From assembly GCA_009746045.1 (NCBI GenBank), contig RPFO01000027.1:3539609-3603608 (forward strand): a stretch of DNA of 64,000 bases, read 5' to 3'. Of this stretch, positions 48,301 through 58,486 are shown piece by piece. The stretch's first letter is position 1. Every line of letters begins with the position of its first letter. The position numbers were made by a program, and so were the translations under genes. The notes beneath the pieces are model-generated. The model did not search any database and was not told the origin of the DNA. It saw only the letters and a list, made by a program, of their open reading frames with translations. The DNA is from Mesostigma viride (lineage: Eukaryota; Streptophyta; Mesostigmatophyceae; Mesostigmatales; Mesostigmataceae).

Positions 48301-51300
48301 CTTCGTCGCCTTCTGCGCGTTCCTCTCGCGCACGGCGGTCCCCCCCCTGTTCCGCTTCATCTCCAAACTGTCGATCGCGAGCGTCGAGCTCTACCAGCTG
48401 GCGGCGCTCTCCTTCTGCCTCGCGGTGGCGATGCTGAGCGACCTGATGGGCCTGTCGATCGAGCTGGGGTGCTTTGTCGCGGGCGTCATGGTGTCAAGTA
48501 CCGAGTACAGCGAACGCACGCTGCACCAGGTGCGTGTTACAGTGACCGCTGGCCAGCACCCAGTACAGTACAGGGAACGCACGCTGCACCAGGTGACCCC
48601 CCAAACGTCGTTACCTTCTACTGCCACGCTGTGACCCCCATCTACACCACGTGAATCTCACCCACAGCATGATCATGAATCCTTGCGAGGCGATTCCTTG
48701 TTTCCATCGGCATGATCATGAACCCATCGATGAACCCATCATAGACCCCACTTTGCTGCCTCCTGCTGGCGACAAAGTTGTCCTGACCCACCTGCCTCCT
48801 TCCAGGTGGAGCGGATCCCCAACATGTTAGCAAGCTTACTCGATTATTTCCATCAGCATGACCATGGACCAACTACGAACCAACTATGAACCCAAAACGT
48901 AGCTGCTTCCTGCTTGCTGCCACGTTTTTAAACCCGCGCCCCACATGCAGGTGGAGCCCATCCGCAACATATTTGCGAGCCTGTTCCTCGTCTCCATCGG
49001 CATGATCATGAACCCGCTCTTCCTTTGGGAACACCTTGACATTCTGCTGGCGTCCGTGGTGCTGGCCGCCACCGCGAAGACGGCGCTGATCACGCTGGTG
49101 GTCAAGGCGTTTGGCTACTCCATGCGGACGTCGCTGTCGGTGAGCATGTGGCTGATAGCATTATCGAGGATTCCAGAGAGAAGGACTTATACTAGTCCTA
49201 GGGGCTGATACTAACTGTTTAGGGTTACTAGGATGGTGGCCCTGGCTGATCCTAGGATGGTTGTACTGTTACAGGTTTATACACCAAGGGCAGTCTACCA
49301 TTGCTTGTCGGGAGTGATGCCATGACGCCGCTCCTCATTCTCTCTGGTGGTCAAGGCGTTTGGCTACTCCATGCGGACACCTTTGTCGGCGAGTACATGA
49401 ATGAATGATACTGTAGCTACTGTCGTTCCCGCCTTATGTTGGGTTCGAGGGTTTATTGGGGGTCACCCCAACTGAAGGCGTGAATGGCTGTGCTAAATTT
49501 TACTAATTTCAACTAAAGATACTAAAACATACTGTTCTGAACTACTTTGAACTTAGAATGCCGAAATCCTATGCGACCCAACTCCAGGCGTGAACACAAC
49601 TTAAGCCAACCCAACTTGAGGCGTGAATGACCGTACTGTAAGTGTCGATCTTTGAGTGGGGTCTGACGCCGCCCTCGTTACGCTCATGGTCAAGGCATTT
49701 GGCTATCCTATGGGAGGTTGGGAATCTGTGAGCACGTGAACTTGCACTACTATACTTGGCTATCCTATATGGGGGGGTTGGGTATCTGTGAGCACATGAA
49801 CTTGCACTATATACTTGGCTATCCTATATGGCGGGTTGGGTATCCCCAGATAGCTGAGTATCGAGCGCAGGAACTTGCACTACTCTTCTGCTCTACGCTG
49901 CTGTCTTAGCGGTAGGCCCTTGAGTGGTGCTAGCCGCCACCGCCTTGACCATCCCCATGACGCCAATAACTTTAATAACCACTAACAATTATTACACTAG
50001 TAATGACTGATGCTCTCGATACTCACCGAGGTCGGTTTCAAGGCCAGTTGATAGGCGCCTGTCTTCCTCATCCACCCCCCACCAGTCTCTCCCATTCTTT
50101 TTTGCAACTGTTTTGAAATGGGTTATGATTTGGGGGCTTCGTTTTTGGCATCGTTCCCCTTGTGGGCCTGGCCATGGCATTGTCTAGCTCGTCTACATCA
50201 CCGGCTTATTCTTGCATTAATCCATGCTTGAAACAGCGAACCCCCAGGTGGGCCTGGCCATGGCCACGGCTGTGCCATGATCTCAACGCTGTATGCTCCC
50301 CTCATTCACATCGCTTACTTTTATTATCTATTTGTTTGTTTACTTGTGCTTCGTGTTCCAGGTGGGCCTGGCCATGGCGCAAATCGGCGAGTTTGCGTTT
50401 GTGCTGCTGAGCCGTGCGTCCAACATGGGGCTGGTGCAGGTACGTGTACGACTTCATATAATATGTTTGTATAAGACTTTATTGTATTGTTTATATAATG
50501 CTTTGGTTTGTATAAGGCTACACACTACTTTGCTTTGTATATATAAATACTTTGCTGTGCAGTATGTAGCGCCAGTATCCATGTTTGTAGCGCCAGTATC
50601 CATGTTTGTAGCGCCAGTACCCATGTTTGTAGCGCCAGCATCCATGTTTGTAGCGCCAGTATCCATGTTTGTAGCGCCAGTTTCCATGTTTGTAGCACCA
50701 GTTTCCATGTTTGTAGCACCAATTTCCATGTTTGTAGCACTAGTATCCATGTTTGTAGCTGTACCTTGGAGGGAAAGTACCGATGCCTGGTCCACGTTTC
50801 CAACGCAGACATGTGCACAGTTGGTGTACCTGTTTGTTGTTGCTGTCGTACTTTGGGCGAGTACCTCCAAATGGTGAAGGATGTGCGCCTCCCATGTGGG
50901 CCTCGTGCACGTGGGGCTTGCCTTGGTCTCTATCACATAAGAGTGATATAGACACGGGACGATCAAGTGAGGGACTTGACTTGGCCTATATCCCGTCACG
51001 GTACAATAGAGGGAGGGAGTTGACTTGGCCTATATCCCGTCACGGTCCGATAGAGGGAGGGACTTGACTTTGCCTATATCCCGTCACGGTACAATAGAGG
51101 GAGGGAGTTGACTTGGCCTATATCCCGTCACGGTACAATAGAGGAAGGGAGTTGACTTGGCCTATATCCCGTCACGGTCCAATAGAGGGAGGGAGTTGAC
51201 TTTGCCTATATCCCGTCACGGTACAATAGAGGGAGGGAGTTGACTTGGCCTATATCCCGTCACGGTACAATAGAGGGAGGGAAAACAGCTGCTTCCCCCT

Positions 51301-54300
51301 CTTCCTGATGGGGCTGGTGCAGGTACCTGGGAGATCATGCCCGAGCGATGAAAGCAGTGGTAGTCATGGGAATCTTAATTTGGTTTGAATATTCATGGGA
51401 ATCTATCAAAGTTAAGGGATTGCGAGGGGTAGGCAGTAGGAGGTAGCCTTGGTGTTGCACAGCCGCGGGCGGTATAAAATGGGCCTGGTGCAGTGCCTGC
51501 CTCTTGGCTGCGCATGCCACTTTACGTTTGCGCATGCCACTGTACGTTTGCGTATGCCACTGTACGTTTGCGTATGCCACTTTACGTTTGCGCATGCCAC
51601 TGTACATTTGCGTATGCCACTGTACGTTTGCGATGATACATTAGTTGGTTAGTGGTACTCTTCAAGCCGGTCATTTGCCCTCCGTTGCAAAAGTATTATC
51701 TATGGTCCATCGTTTCAGGGGATCAAGCGCAGGGGAGTGGATGCATCTGTGCTGGTTACAGGCTGCCAACGTAGACTGACAGAGATGGGGCCTCCTGTGT
51801 GCGGACGACAGCCTTCGTGAACCCCCCTCGCCCATGCAGGGCCCATGCAGAGCCCATGCAGGTCTGTGCAGATACACGGCTCGTGTGCGTGCACACGCGT
51901 CCATTCTTGGAAAGTGGGGGCTGGCTGCCGTTGGTAAAGCCCGGAGTTGATGAGCGCAGGATGGCGAAGGGGGCGAAAGAAAGCCAAGCGAGAAAACGAA
52001 ATGTTCTGCCACCCGGCACTTAGTCGGCAATCGAACATCACACTATCTCCGCGGCCTTATCGGAGAAAAAGTCTGTTTAGGATGTACTGTACAATATAAG
52101 TTACACCCGTTCACTCCCAAGAATCACCCGTCTTTATGAGAACAATGAGTGGGCTGGGACATCATCACCTGAAACCCGCGCGGCCGGCGGGACATCAAAC
52201 CCGCGGCTGTCCCAGCCGCCTGCGGCGGTCTCTCTCGTGCCACTATACTAAACTATTTTCAAAGAAATCCGATTTGATTCCCTTGCTTTTGACACTATCC
52301 AATTTATACCTGCTATCGATTTCATACCTTTGCTCTCTCATTCTTTACTAACTATTCTTGTTTTGTTCGATTGCTGTCTCAATTGCAGAAAAAGCTCTAC
52401 CTGCTCCTCCTCGGGACGACCGCGCTCAGCCTGGTAAGCATCTTCTTGTCCTCCTCTCGCAACTTTTCCCTTTTCCCATGCATCGTCGGCTACAACATGT
52501 TACTGGTAAGCACGGTCATTTTTTTTGTGTGTTTTGCTTCAGATGAACTGCGTTACCTGTGACATGCTCCCATCCATTATCCCTTTCTCACTTGGCGCTA
52601 GCAATGCTGGTGTGTGCGCCATCATGGCATCCCGCGTGAGATTAGTTAAAAATGAGATAAGATAAAAATGAAGGACGGGAGACGGTTAGGCCAGGATGAA
52701 GCACTTGATATAAAAAGTTGGAGATGAAGCACTTCAGATAGTATGTATGTTGAGAAGGATGAAGCACTTGATATAAAAAGTTGGAGATGAAGCACTTCAG
52801 ATAGTATGTATGTTGATAAGGATGAAGCACTTGATATAAAAAGTTGGAGATGAAGCACTTCAGATAGTATGTATGTTGATAAGGATGAAGCACTTGATAT
52901 AAAAAGTTGGAGATGAAGCACTTCAGATAGTATGTATGTTGATAAGGATGAAGCACTTGATATAAAAAGTTGGAGATGAAGCACTTCAGATAGTATGTAT
53001 GTTGAGAAGGATGAAGCCCTTGCGACATTGCCAGGCTATCTGACACCTTCCGTCTCGTATATATCCCTTTTTCTGTCCTGTGTGAAATCCTCCCCTCGTC
53101 CTCGTGCCTGCTTCGGCCCGCAGGTGCTCACGCCGCTGGTCTTCTATTTAATGCCACATATCGTCCGAGTGTGAGTCAGCGTGCACACCCCCACATACCC
53201 CAAGGCTCAGATACTCAAATGCCCCTCCCTTGCTTTAGCAGCCTTCTTCTATTTCATGCTGCACATCTTCCCAGAGTGAGTGGCCGTCTTTTTCCTCATA
53301 GTTCCCCTACTAGTGTTATTACCCCCATACTGGTGTCATCACCCCCCCTACTGGTGTTATAAGCCCCCCTACTAGCGTTATCACCCCCCCTATTAGTGTT
53401 ATCAATCGCCCTTTGCCCTCTCCGCTCTTTTTTCTATTCGATGCCTCGCGCTGTCTGACTGTGATGGGGCTTGCCATCCTTTCCAAAATCCCCCTACTAG
53501 TGTGATCCATCACCCTGTGCTCCCCAACTTTCCTTTTATATAATGTGGCGTGTTGTCCTAGTGTGAGCGGGCTTTCATTTTTTTTCCATACTCCCCGTAC
53601 CGCGTTGGCATTATCAATCACCCCTTGTGTCACGTCCAAGCCTATTTTTCATAGCTACTCGGCTATAACAAGGGGGACGCTGTCGCGGACAGTTGTACTT
53701 GGTAAAGTTATCTTTATTGGCTTCGACAAAATTACTGGGCCGGCGCACCTCGGTGCTGGCGCATTGGTACTGCCTGCTGTTCCATGTGTGCCGGGCTTTC
53801 GTTAAATGTAGGTTTTCCTACTAAATAGAATTGACTTGTGAATATCGCTTACGCTAGTTACTTGGCTTGTGCACTATCGGCGGGACATCCCCACTGGCGT
53901 GCAGCGAGTGTGTGCGGGGGCTTGAATCAGCACAGGTTATGTTGTATGAGGGTTGGCTGGGCGTCGCCGTTGGAAACCATTTTTTTCTCGCCACGTATTG
54001 GGTGGGTGCTCGCATCCTCTTGACAGCCATGAAGCCGCCGCCTTGACGAGGCACCCACGATGAATCGCCTTCATGACCTCCTAGATTCTGAAGGCCTTGA
54101 TGAGGCACCCGGGATGAATCGCCTTCATGACCTCCTATATTCTGAAGGCCTTGATGAGGCACCCACGATGAATAGCCTTCATGACCTCCTATATTCTGAA
54201 GGCCTTGACGAGGCACCCACAATTAATAGCCTTCATGACCTCCTATATTCTGAAGGCCTTAAAGGCCACATGCAGTCAACGCGCATTCTAGAAACCAGGC

Positions 54301-55495
54301 AACCAATCGTCTCAAAGTCTCTGTAGCCCCACATCCCTTGCCTAAGCTAATTGTACCTTCCAAAGCCCCTGAAGCCTTTTCACCATATGGCACGTGCACC
54401 CCCTCATCTGATGTGTTCCGGTCTCGCGCCATGATCTAAAGAATGGCTTTAATGCCCATGTATCTGCGGTCATTTGTGAGCTAACGCTCGTATTATCTTG
54501 TTTGCATGCAACGAATTGCCTCACTAAGAAGCCTAACGAATCGCCTGACTAAGAACGCCTACTAACTAAGAACGCCTTTGTATCTGCGTTCATCGTGTGC
54601 ACAACCTCACACCCCGTGCCGCCCAAACTCCCACCCTTGCTTACCGCAGTGGCGTCATCCTGAAATGGATCAAGGCAAAAGAGGACGATGGCCCGTTACT
54701 GCCTGAGGTATGGCATTGACTGGGACGATAAATGTGAGATTGTAATAGTGCATGGTTTAAGAAAATCATACATTCAAATTATTTGGAATGGTGTTGGTCA
54801 GATGGATCAAAGCCAAGAAGAATGACGGCCCATGGCTGCCTACGGTGCTACTACAACATATATATGCTCAAGAGTGCTACTACTCCGTATACATGCTCAA
54901 GAGTGCTACTACTCCATATATATGCTCAAGAGCATATAAACCTACAGTAGTGCATCCATCACCATGCCAATACGTAGTATTTGCTATGGTAAGGGATATA
55001 CTACCACAACTTTATATGCTATTGACGCACCGGCTCCCGTGCGCACACCATTGCATTGGGCCATATTTGTATGCAATAGCATTTTATGTCATTACCTCAC
55101 TCATTTGGAAAATGCCCTCACTCTCCGGCTCTTGCCACCCATCTGTGGTTATACTTTTTAAAAGAAATTATTCTAGTAGTATATCAATCTTCTACTTAAT
55201 ATAACTGCCAAGAAGCCCCTAGAATGTTTGTCCCACTGGCATGTGTGCTGGGTGGCTGCCATTTGTATGCTTACCCAAGGGATTGTTTCCATTTCATTTT
55301 GTGTTATGAACTCACTGAATGGGCGTAAAACAAATTGAAGTCCCCTGGCCCGCTGCCCCTCCTACTAAATTTCCTCTCTTTCCCCCCCTCTTCTTTGCCC
55401 CTGCCCCCCCCCCCCCCACACACACACACACCGACCGGGGCACGCAGGTGGAGGCCAACGGGAATGCGAACGACAGCCACTCACACAAGCGGTGA
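35955..55495 (+). CDS. KEA: KEA4/5/6-type K+/H+ antiporter (CPA2 family), complete, 16 exons
   Basis: Monovalent cation/proton antiporter of endomembranes. Plant KEA4-6 and animal TMCO3 share this layout: signal peptide, coiled coil, then a CPA2 (KefB/C-like) exchanger domain, with no C-terminal RCK domain. Exons: 35955-36340, 38558-39086, 39890-40037, 40824-40977, 41703-41952, 43490-43636, 44491-44574, 46842-46988, 47701-47789, 48283-48529, 48951-49139, 50362-50439, 52389-52433, 53124-53170, 54650-54707, 55448-55495. All junctions are GT-AG and in phase; 881 aa. Hallmarks are MLIDDALEKEFGKE, GYILAGSIIGPGGFG, FVGAFLSMSSTAVVLK, TVGTLILQ/DCALGLLFALLP (QD motif split by an intron), ELYQLAALSFCL, NIFASLFLVSIGMIMNP, AQIGEFAFVLLSRASN and KLYLLLLGTTALSL. 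It is longer than plant KEA4-6 (about 570-600 aa) because of the N-terminus. Family certain, exact orthology not. Confidence 0.93.
36990..37275 (+). repeat. AT-rich repeat 'tagatgtaacccctat'
   Basis: About 12 diverged units of 20-25 bp, alternating tatactgtatatagat and tattgatagatat around 'aacccctat'. In KEA intron 1. Confidence 0.85.
37690..38080 (+). repeat. Diverged ccctccttaa repeat
   Basis: Runs of ccctccttaacc, ccccttctcctt and variants, all pyrimidine-rich on the plus strand. Low complexity, intronic. Confidence 0.85.
38558..39086 (+). CDS. KEA: KEA exon 2: Ala-rich coiled coil and Gly-rich linker
   Basis: Acceptor cacaccag after a C-rich stretch; donor gtatga. A run of Ala/Lys/Glu (AAAKAAAIEAAAKAAKAAV) predicts a long helix or coiled coil. 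Then come a Gly/Asp linker and a basic helix (YKSAKARARKKLKNMIQALE). Coiled coils at this place are typical of TMCO3/KEA4-6. Confidence 0.8.
39890..40037 (+). CDS. KEA: KEA exon 3: acidic linker and conserved helix
   Basis: Acceptor gatgacag, phase 0 to 1. Starts DDGEGDDDEGESREG and ends LAMLIDDALEKEFGKE, which corresponds to the 'LEKEF' element before the exchanger domain in plant KEA4-6. Echoes of its 3' end lie at about 40,135-40,165, 40,230-40,262 and 40,320-40,350. Confidence 0.85.
40824..40977 (+). CDS. KEA: KEA exon 4: pre-domain linker
   Basis: Acceptor cttcaccag, donor gtgcgc, phase 1 to 2. SFNRSLRADEAVLETVARLT matches the family's conserved 'AVLETVA' block; then a Gly-rich spacer and SESAVDRFVD. 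Degraded copies of its start lie at 40,426-40,450 and 40,637-40,670. Confidence 0.85.
41703..41952 (+). CDS. KEA: KEA exon 5: linker and first exchanger helix
   Basis: Acceptor ttgccag, donor gtaagt, phase 2 to 0. Contains RLIDAHDNEFVMSNPKRA and the first helix DVITVIICAALGGMAFGLMG. Five degraded copies of its first 40 bases precede it. Confidence 0.92.
42160..42486 (+). mobile_element. SINE-like element, copy 2
   Basis: Shares tgtgcacatacaggg, tgcacccaca, gccggatcgt and gggagcacg with the insertion at 29,318-29,555, but extends further 5'. Ends gggagcacgtgcttaattaa, close to the tail of the LINE-related elements (cacgtgcttattaattaa). The 5' boundary is approximate. Confidence 0.65.
43025..43190 (+). 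repeat. 41-bp tandem repeat, about 4 copies
   Basis: Unit tgtgctatctatgcaagtat followed by gctgcgatagagtgtgttcag. Ends just before the first echo of KEA exon 6. Confidence 0.9.
43490..43636 (+). CDS. KEA: KEA exon 6: helices 2-3
   Basis: 49 codons, phase 0 to 0. MITGYILAGSIIGPGGFG and QVETLAQFGVMFLLFCLGME are the strongest CPA2 signatures. Three degraded copies precede the exon and two degraded copies of its end follow it (43,684-43,760 and 43,803-43,890). Confidence 0.95.
43891..44490 (+). other. KEA intron 6, distal part
   Basis: No feature recognised apart from a pyrimidine-rich stretch before the acceptor of exon 7. Confidence 0.35.
44491..44574 (+). CDS. KEA: KEA exon 7: helix 4
   Basis: 28 codons, phase 0 to 0: LRSVRAVAIVGG then FLEILLFMCLCGLIAK. 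A copy of its 3' edge lies at 44,668-44,702. Confidence 0.92.
44919..46746 (+). repeat. 1.8-kb CT-rich minisatellite, 12-bp unit
   Basis: About 150 units of cctttccctgct with frequent c/t exchange (ccttgct, ccttct) and larger blocks such as ttgctggttttctggctcct recurring every several hundred bases, i.e. higher-order duplication. Purely intronic (KEA intron 7). Long open frames through it (Phe/Pro/Ala/Ser or Leu/Ser) are artefacts of a 12-bp unit. Confidence 0.97.
46842..46988 (+). CDS. KEA: KEA exon 8: exchanger core
   Basis: 49 codons: QGVFVGAFLSMSSTAVVLKC and FAQITVGTLILQ. The final Gln is the first half of the QD motif. Two echoes of its 5' edge lie on either side of the 1.8-kb CT array (44,829-44,870 and 46,764-46,800). 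Confidence 0.95.
46989..47700 (+). other. KEA intron 8
   Basis: Contains a G-rich stretch near 47,100-47,165 and echoes of exon 9. Around 47,640-47,690 and 47,280-47,325 the words ttttactaacg and gtattctcgttgtg recur, which shows the duplicated segment extended into intron sequence. Confidence 0.5.
47701..47789 (+). CDS. KEA: KEA exon 9: QD motif helix
   Basis: Begins with the Asp of the QD motif: DCALGLLFALLPVLGG. Donor gtgagt, phase 0 to 2. Related copies of its 5' edge appear near 47,235-47,280 and 47,325-47,360. Confidence 0.92.
48283..48529 (+). CDS. KEA: KEA exon 10: central helices
   Basis: Acceptor ccaccacag, donor gtgcgt. MMALFVAFCAFLSRTAVPPL, ELYQLAALSFCLAVAMLSDL and ELGCFVAGVMVSSTEYSERT match the family order. 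A short copy of the end plus donor is repeated at about 48,570-48,597. Confidence 0.94.
48951..49139 (+). CDS. KEA: KEA exon 11: helices and re-entrant region
   Basis: 63 codons: VEPIRNIFASLFLVSIGMIM, NPLFLWEHLDILLASVVLAA and VKAFGYSMRTSLS. Degraded copies lie upstream (48,700-48,745 and 48,805-48,840) and downstream (49,345-49,395 and 49,675-49,712). Confidence 0.94.
50362..50439 (+). CDS. KEA: KEA exon 12
   Basis: 26 codons: VGLAMAQIGEFAFVLLSRAS then NMGLVQ, one of the most conserved CPA2 blocks. Two upstream copies of its start (50,158-50,190 and 50,243-50,275) and one of its end (51,305-51,335). Confidence 0.94.
50573..50762 (+). repeat. 21-bp tandem repeat, 9 copies
   Basis: Unit gtagcgccagtatccatgtt plus t, drifting to gtagcaccagtttcc. 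KEA intron 12. Confidence 0.95.
50962..51282 (+). repeat. 46-bp tandem repeat, about 7 copies
   Basis: Unit contains gggagttgacttggcctata and tcccgtcacggtacaatag. KEA intron 12. Confidence 0.95.
51516..51632 (+). repeat. 20-bp tandem repeat, about 6 copies
   Basis: Unit gcgcatgccactttacgttt with c/t and t/g variants. KEA intron 12. Confidence 0.95.
51640..52388 (+). other. KEA intron 12, distal part
   Basis: A short array of gcccatgcag units occurs at 51,830-51,862. Nothing else recognised. Confidence 0.35.
52389..52433 (+). CDS. KEA: KEA exon 13
   Basis: 15 codons, KKLYLLLLGTTALSL, between ttgcag and gtaagc. Matches the last conserved helix of KEA proteins. Confidence 0.9.
52690..53015 (+). 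repeat. 63-bp tandem repeat, 5 copies
   Basis: Unit gatgaagcacttgatataaa, aagttggagatgaagcactt and cagatagtatgtatgttga. Nearly identical copies in KEA intron 13. Confidence 0.95.
53124..53170 (+). CDS. KEA: KEA exon 14
   Basis: 47 nt, VLTPLVFYLMPHIVR, donor gtgagt, phase 0 to 2. Three degraded copies of the 3' half with donor-like ends follow (53,230-53,285, 53,425-53,470 and 53,530-53,570). Confidence 0.85.
53305..53412 (+). repeat. About 20-bp repeat, 5 copies
   Basis: Unit cccccctactagtgttatca with variants, between echoes of KEA exon 14. Confidence 0.88.
54035..54262 (+). repeat. 54-bp tandem repeat, 4 copies
   Basis: Unit gatgaggcacccacgatgaa, agccttcatgacctcctat and attctgaaggcctt. 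KEA intron 14. Confidence 0.93.
54650..54707 (+). CDS. KEA: KEA exon 15
   Basis: Acceptor taccgcag; encodes GVILKWIKAKEDDGPLLPE. Reading on past the donor gtatgg would stop after three codons (VWH), so this could also serve as a terminal exon. A degraded copy lies at 54,797-54,850. Confidence 0.8.
54720..55447 (+). other. KEA intron 15
   Basis: Contains one degraded copy of exon 15 (54,797-54,850) and a short repeat of about 29 bp with tatatgctcaagagtgctac (54,855-54,930). Otherwise nothing recognised. Confidence 0.4.
55448..55495 (+). CDS. KEA: KEA terminal exon 16
   Basis: Acceptor gcacgcag after a C/CA-rich tract; encodes VEANGNANDSHSHKR and TGA at 55,493-55,495. Phase agrees with exon 15. 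Short, hydrophilic tail; chosen on splice site and phase only. Confidence 0.6.
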   Translation: MEANGNANDSHSHKR

Positions 55496-58486
55496 CCGAC
55501 GTCGCCTTTGACACTGAGCAGAGAATGACTTGTGCAAATGGCGTCATTTTGCACGTACGGCTTCGCGAGGCAGCCGCTGTGCGTGCCGACTATAGTGACC
55601 GCGATGTGCCGACTATAGTGACCGCGATGTGCCCTGTTGCTGCCTCTTCGCAACGCAAACCCGTGGCTTTTGGTGATGGATGCTGGCCAACGGGGTAGCA
55701 AGCGCCGCCCCTCGCCCAGGGTCTGCGATGCTGGGTGGCTGCAAGCTGCTCGCAAGCCGTTAAAGCACAACAAGTACAGAGACCAGCCCCTTTTTTGGCG
55801 TCTCGAAGCCGCTGCAAGTCGCTCGCAAGCCGCTGCGGAGCGACTCCTACAAGCCGTCGGATGCCAGGAGCAGCATCTTCCGGGATATACCGGCTGGCCA
55901 GCAGGGAAGCGCGTGCGAGGCGACTGTCTTCAATCAGCGCTCTTCAAGCGGAGAGCGGCTGGCAGTGACAGACGGTAGCAAACGACCGTCTCTGATTATG
56001 ATGGGAGGAGGGTAACTCCCACTATATATCGTGGTATATATATAGTAACTCTCTATAGTAACTCTATATATATTCATTGAGAATGATATCGTGGTATACA
56101 TATATAGTAACTCTCTGATGCTGGTGGGAGGGAAGCAACCCCCACAAGGTGGCGGCGTCTTCCGTGATGAATGCTGTGGCGGCGGAGTCTGCCTCTGACA
56201 GACGGGAGGGGAGGGAGCAACCCTCACAACATGATGAATGCTGGCCAAACAATACCCCATCCAAAAAAGTGGTGGCCACAGGCCAACAATACCCATCTCC
56301 CCGCCTCTGCGATTTGTCTCGCGCCGCTGCGGGATCCCTCGCACGAGCGGCAGCGAGGAGAGGCATTCATTTCTTGTGAGGCCCTTTCGTGGTCGGTGCG
56401 GGAATGAGAGGTATTCGTTCGCACACGCGGTCGCATGTTTCGTGGGGACCGCTGCTCAGGATGGCAGCGGGAGAGGGATTCCCTGGAGACCAACTTGGCC
56501 AGAGCGATGGCGCCGTCTTTGGCAGCCGCTGGCGCAGAAGATCATTATCACGGTAGCGCGCCACTGGAAATTTTCACGCGCCACTAGCACAAGCAGTAGC
56601 AAGCAAAGGAGCCTATGGAGGGTACCTCGCGCAGGCCTTGGCGCAGCCTTTGGTCACCTCTGGCGCAAACGCTAGTGCTGTCGGAGCATTGTTCTGGTAA
56701 ATGGTTGCGGACAACGGAGCCGCTGGAGGCTTTACTCCAACCACTAATGCTGACGACGGAGCCGCTGCAGGCTTACTCCAGCAGCTAGTGCTGACAGCGG
56801 AGCCGCTGCGGGCTTTATCCAACCACTAATGCTGATGACAGAGCTGCTGCAGGCTCACTCCTACAACTAATGCTAACAGCGGAGCCGCTGCAGGCTTACT
56901 CCATCCACGACTGCTGTCATCGGAGCAGTAGCGTTGCCAGAGCACCCCCGGCATGCACATTGGAGGCAAACGGAGGGACCCGAACCAAGGGATTTCGTTT
57001 CCCAGACCCTCACGGTTGCGAACGGGTGTGCCGGATGGCAGCAGCTAGTGTGCCTACGCCTCGTATCGCTGTCCTATCTCGTGCTGTTCCTTTTGCAGCG
57101 GTGACTATGCTGGCGACCATCGACGCGCGGATAGCGGTGGCAGATGCCAGCTGTTCTTCCGTGCATCCTCGAGGGAAAGGCAGCATCAAGGGCAAGGCAT
57201 CATCAAGGGCAAGGGTCCTGCAGCCACATGGGAACCAGCAGCACTGGCCTCGCATGAGTCCTGCGTGCGTGCACAGGTATCTGCAGATGACGGCCAGCGC
57301 AGTGAGGACTGGGCCTGGGCAGGTGTGCTGTGGGAGACCATGTTGGGGAGCGGGAGACCGCAACACTGTTACGGAGCAAAGGAAAGGGGGGAACATTAAA
57401 GTGCGGAATGGGATCAGACGGCGGGATTAAACTGCGGATTGGGGTAACGATGAAACAGCGGAAGCTAGTTGCTGTCACCACAGGTGCAGGCCGGTCAGGG
57501 CGGGGCAATGTGGAGGCCACCTTTGGGTGTATGGATCGCCGGGTTGAGGGCCAAGTCCGGGAAGGCTTGGGCTCGAGTTGGAGGGTGCTCCAAAGGAGGG
57601 TGCGTGCATCTTTCCTCCTTTGGAGGTTGAGCGTTGCTGGTTGAGCGAGGAGGCAATTCATTCCGCTGAGTCTCCATGCTGGAAGCTTGGACACCTGGGT
57701 CTAAGTCACGGCGGGGTGTGGCTCTTCTGTCGGCTGTGCAGCGTGCCCACCCGAATTCGTTGCTTGTCCCAGTAACCCTCCTGACAAGCGCTTCGCAACG
57801 CCGTCGGGGCCATCTTACCCTCTCGATCGGCCACTCCCTGATGACTCTACGGCTTTGCAAGGCGACCCCAGGGCAACCCCTGGGGTGGCTTGCGATAATT
57901 TTGCTCGTGAACGGTAGATCGGACCACCCGCATGATTAATAAACCCGCATGATATCCCCGTGGTCCAACCTCCGTGGAGGCGCCTTGACCTGGCGGCAGG
58001 AGGTGGCTGATTGCACATGGCCTTGCCGGAACTCCCATGGACGACCAGAGATGGGTGGGCCATTTTCAAACTGACCAATTGGGTCAGGCCAGGGTGGCCA
58101 GGGACCGCTGACCATGCGGCCCCAACCCTTGGCACCGGACACATTGTATTGGTGCTTGTATTAGTGAGACAACCATCGTATCATTATAAGACAACCAGCA
58201 TTAAAGTCAATGAGACGACCACCTTTTAAGTCCACTTGGGGCTCTGCAGACACAGGGTACCATGGCACTGAATTACATGGTACTAGTGAGACACACAACA
58301 TGTATCATTATGAGACACGCAAGTACTCACTTATATACTTTATCATTATGAGACAACCAGCATTTTATGTCCACATGCCGGGTGCCTCTGCCCCTCGCTG
58401 CTCTGGGAAATAAGTGAGCGCGTGAACGCGCTCTGAGCCAACCTCATCAAGGCATGCCTGATATGGGCCATCCTCGGGTGGCATTA
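55496..58486 (+). other. Intergenic region downstream of KEA
   Basis: Some 3 kb without a convincing gene. The first part is presumably KEA 3' UTR. Noted: a tagtgaccgcgatgtgccgac direct repeat near 55,590-55,630 (written here to 19 bases as tagtgaccgcgatgtgccg), AT-rich inverted words around 56,020-56,110 that share 'cattgagaatgata' with the foldback element at 14.6 kb, and a five-unit repeat at 56,695-56,910. Open frames at 56,870-57,430 and on the minus strand at 57,495-57,860 show no known domain. Confidence 0.4.
56695..56910 (+). repeat. About 51-bp diverged repeat, 4-5 copies
   Basis: Units carry gcggagccgctgcaggctta, ctcca and actaatgctgac. Units differ by 10-20 percent. Confidence 0.85.

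Noticed and set aside
50573-53015. CRISPR-like regular arrays (21, 46, 20 and 63 bp)
   Set aside because: Plain tandem repeats without unique spacers, in introns of a eukaryotic gene.
52642-53046. Minus-strand 134-codon frame
   Set aside because: It is the 63-bp tandem repeat in KEA intron 13; the unit is a multiple of three.
57495-57860. Minus-strand 120-codon basic frame
   Set aside because: No recognisable domain or splice context; composition matches surrounding non-coding sequence.
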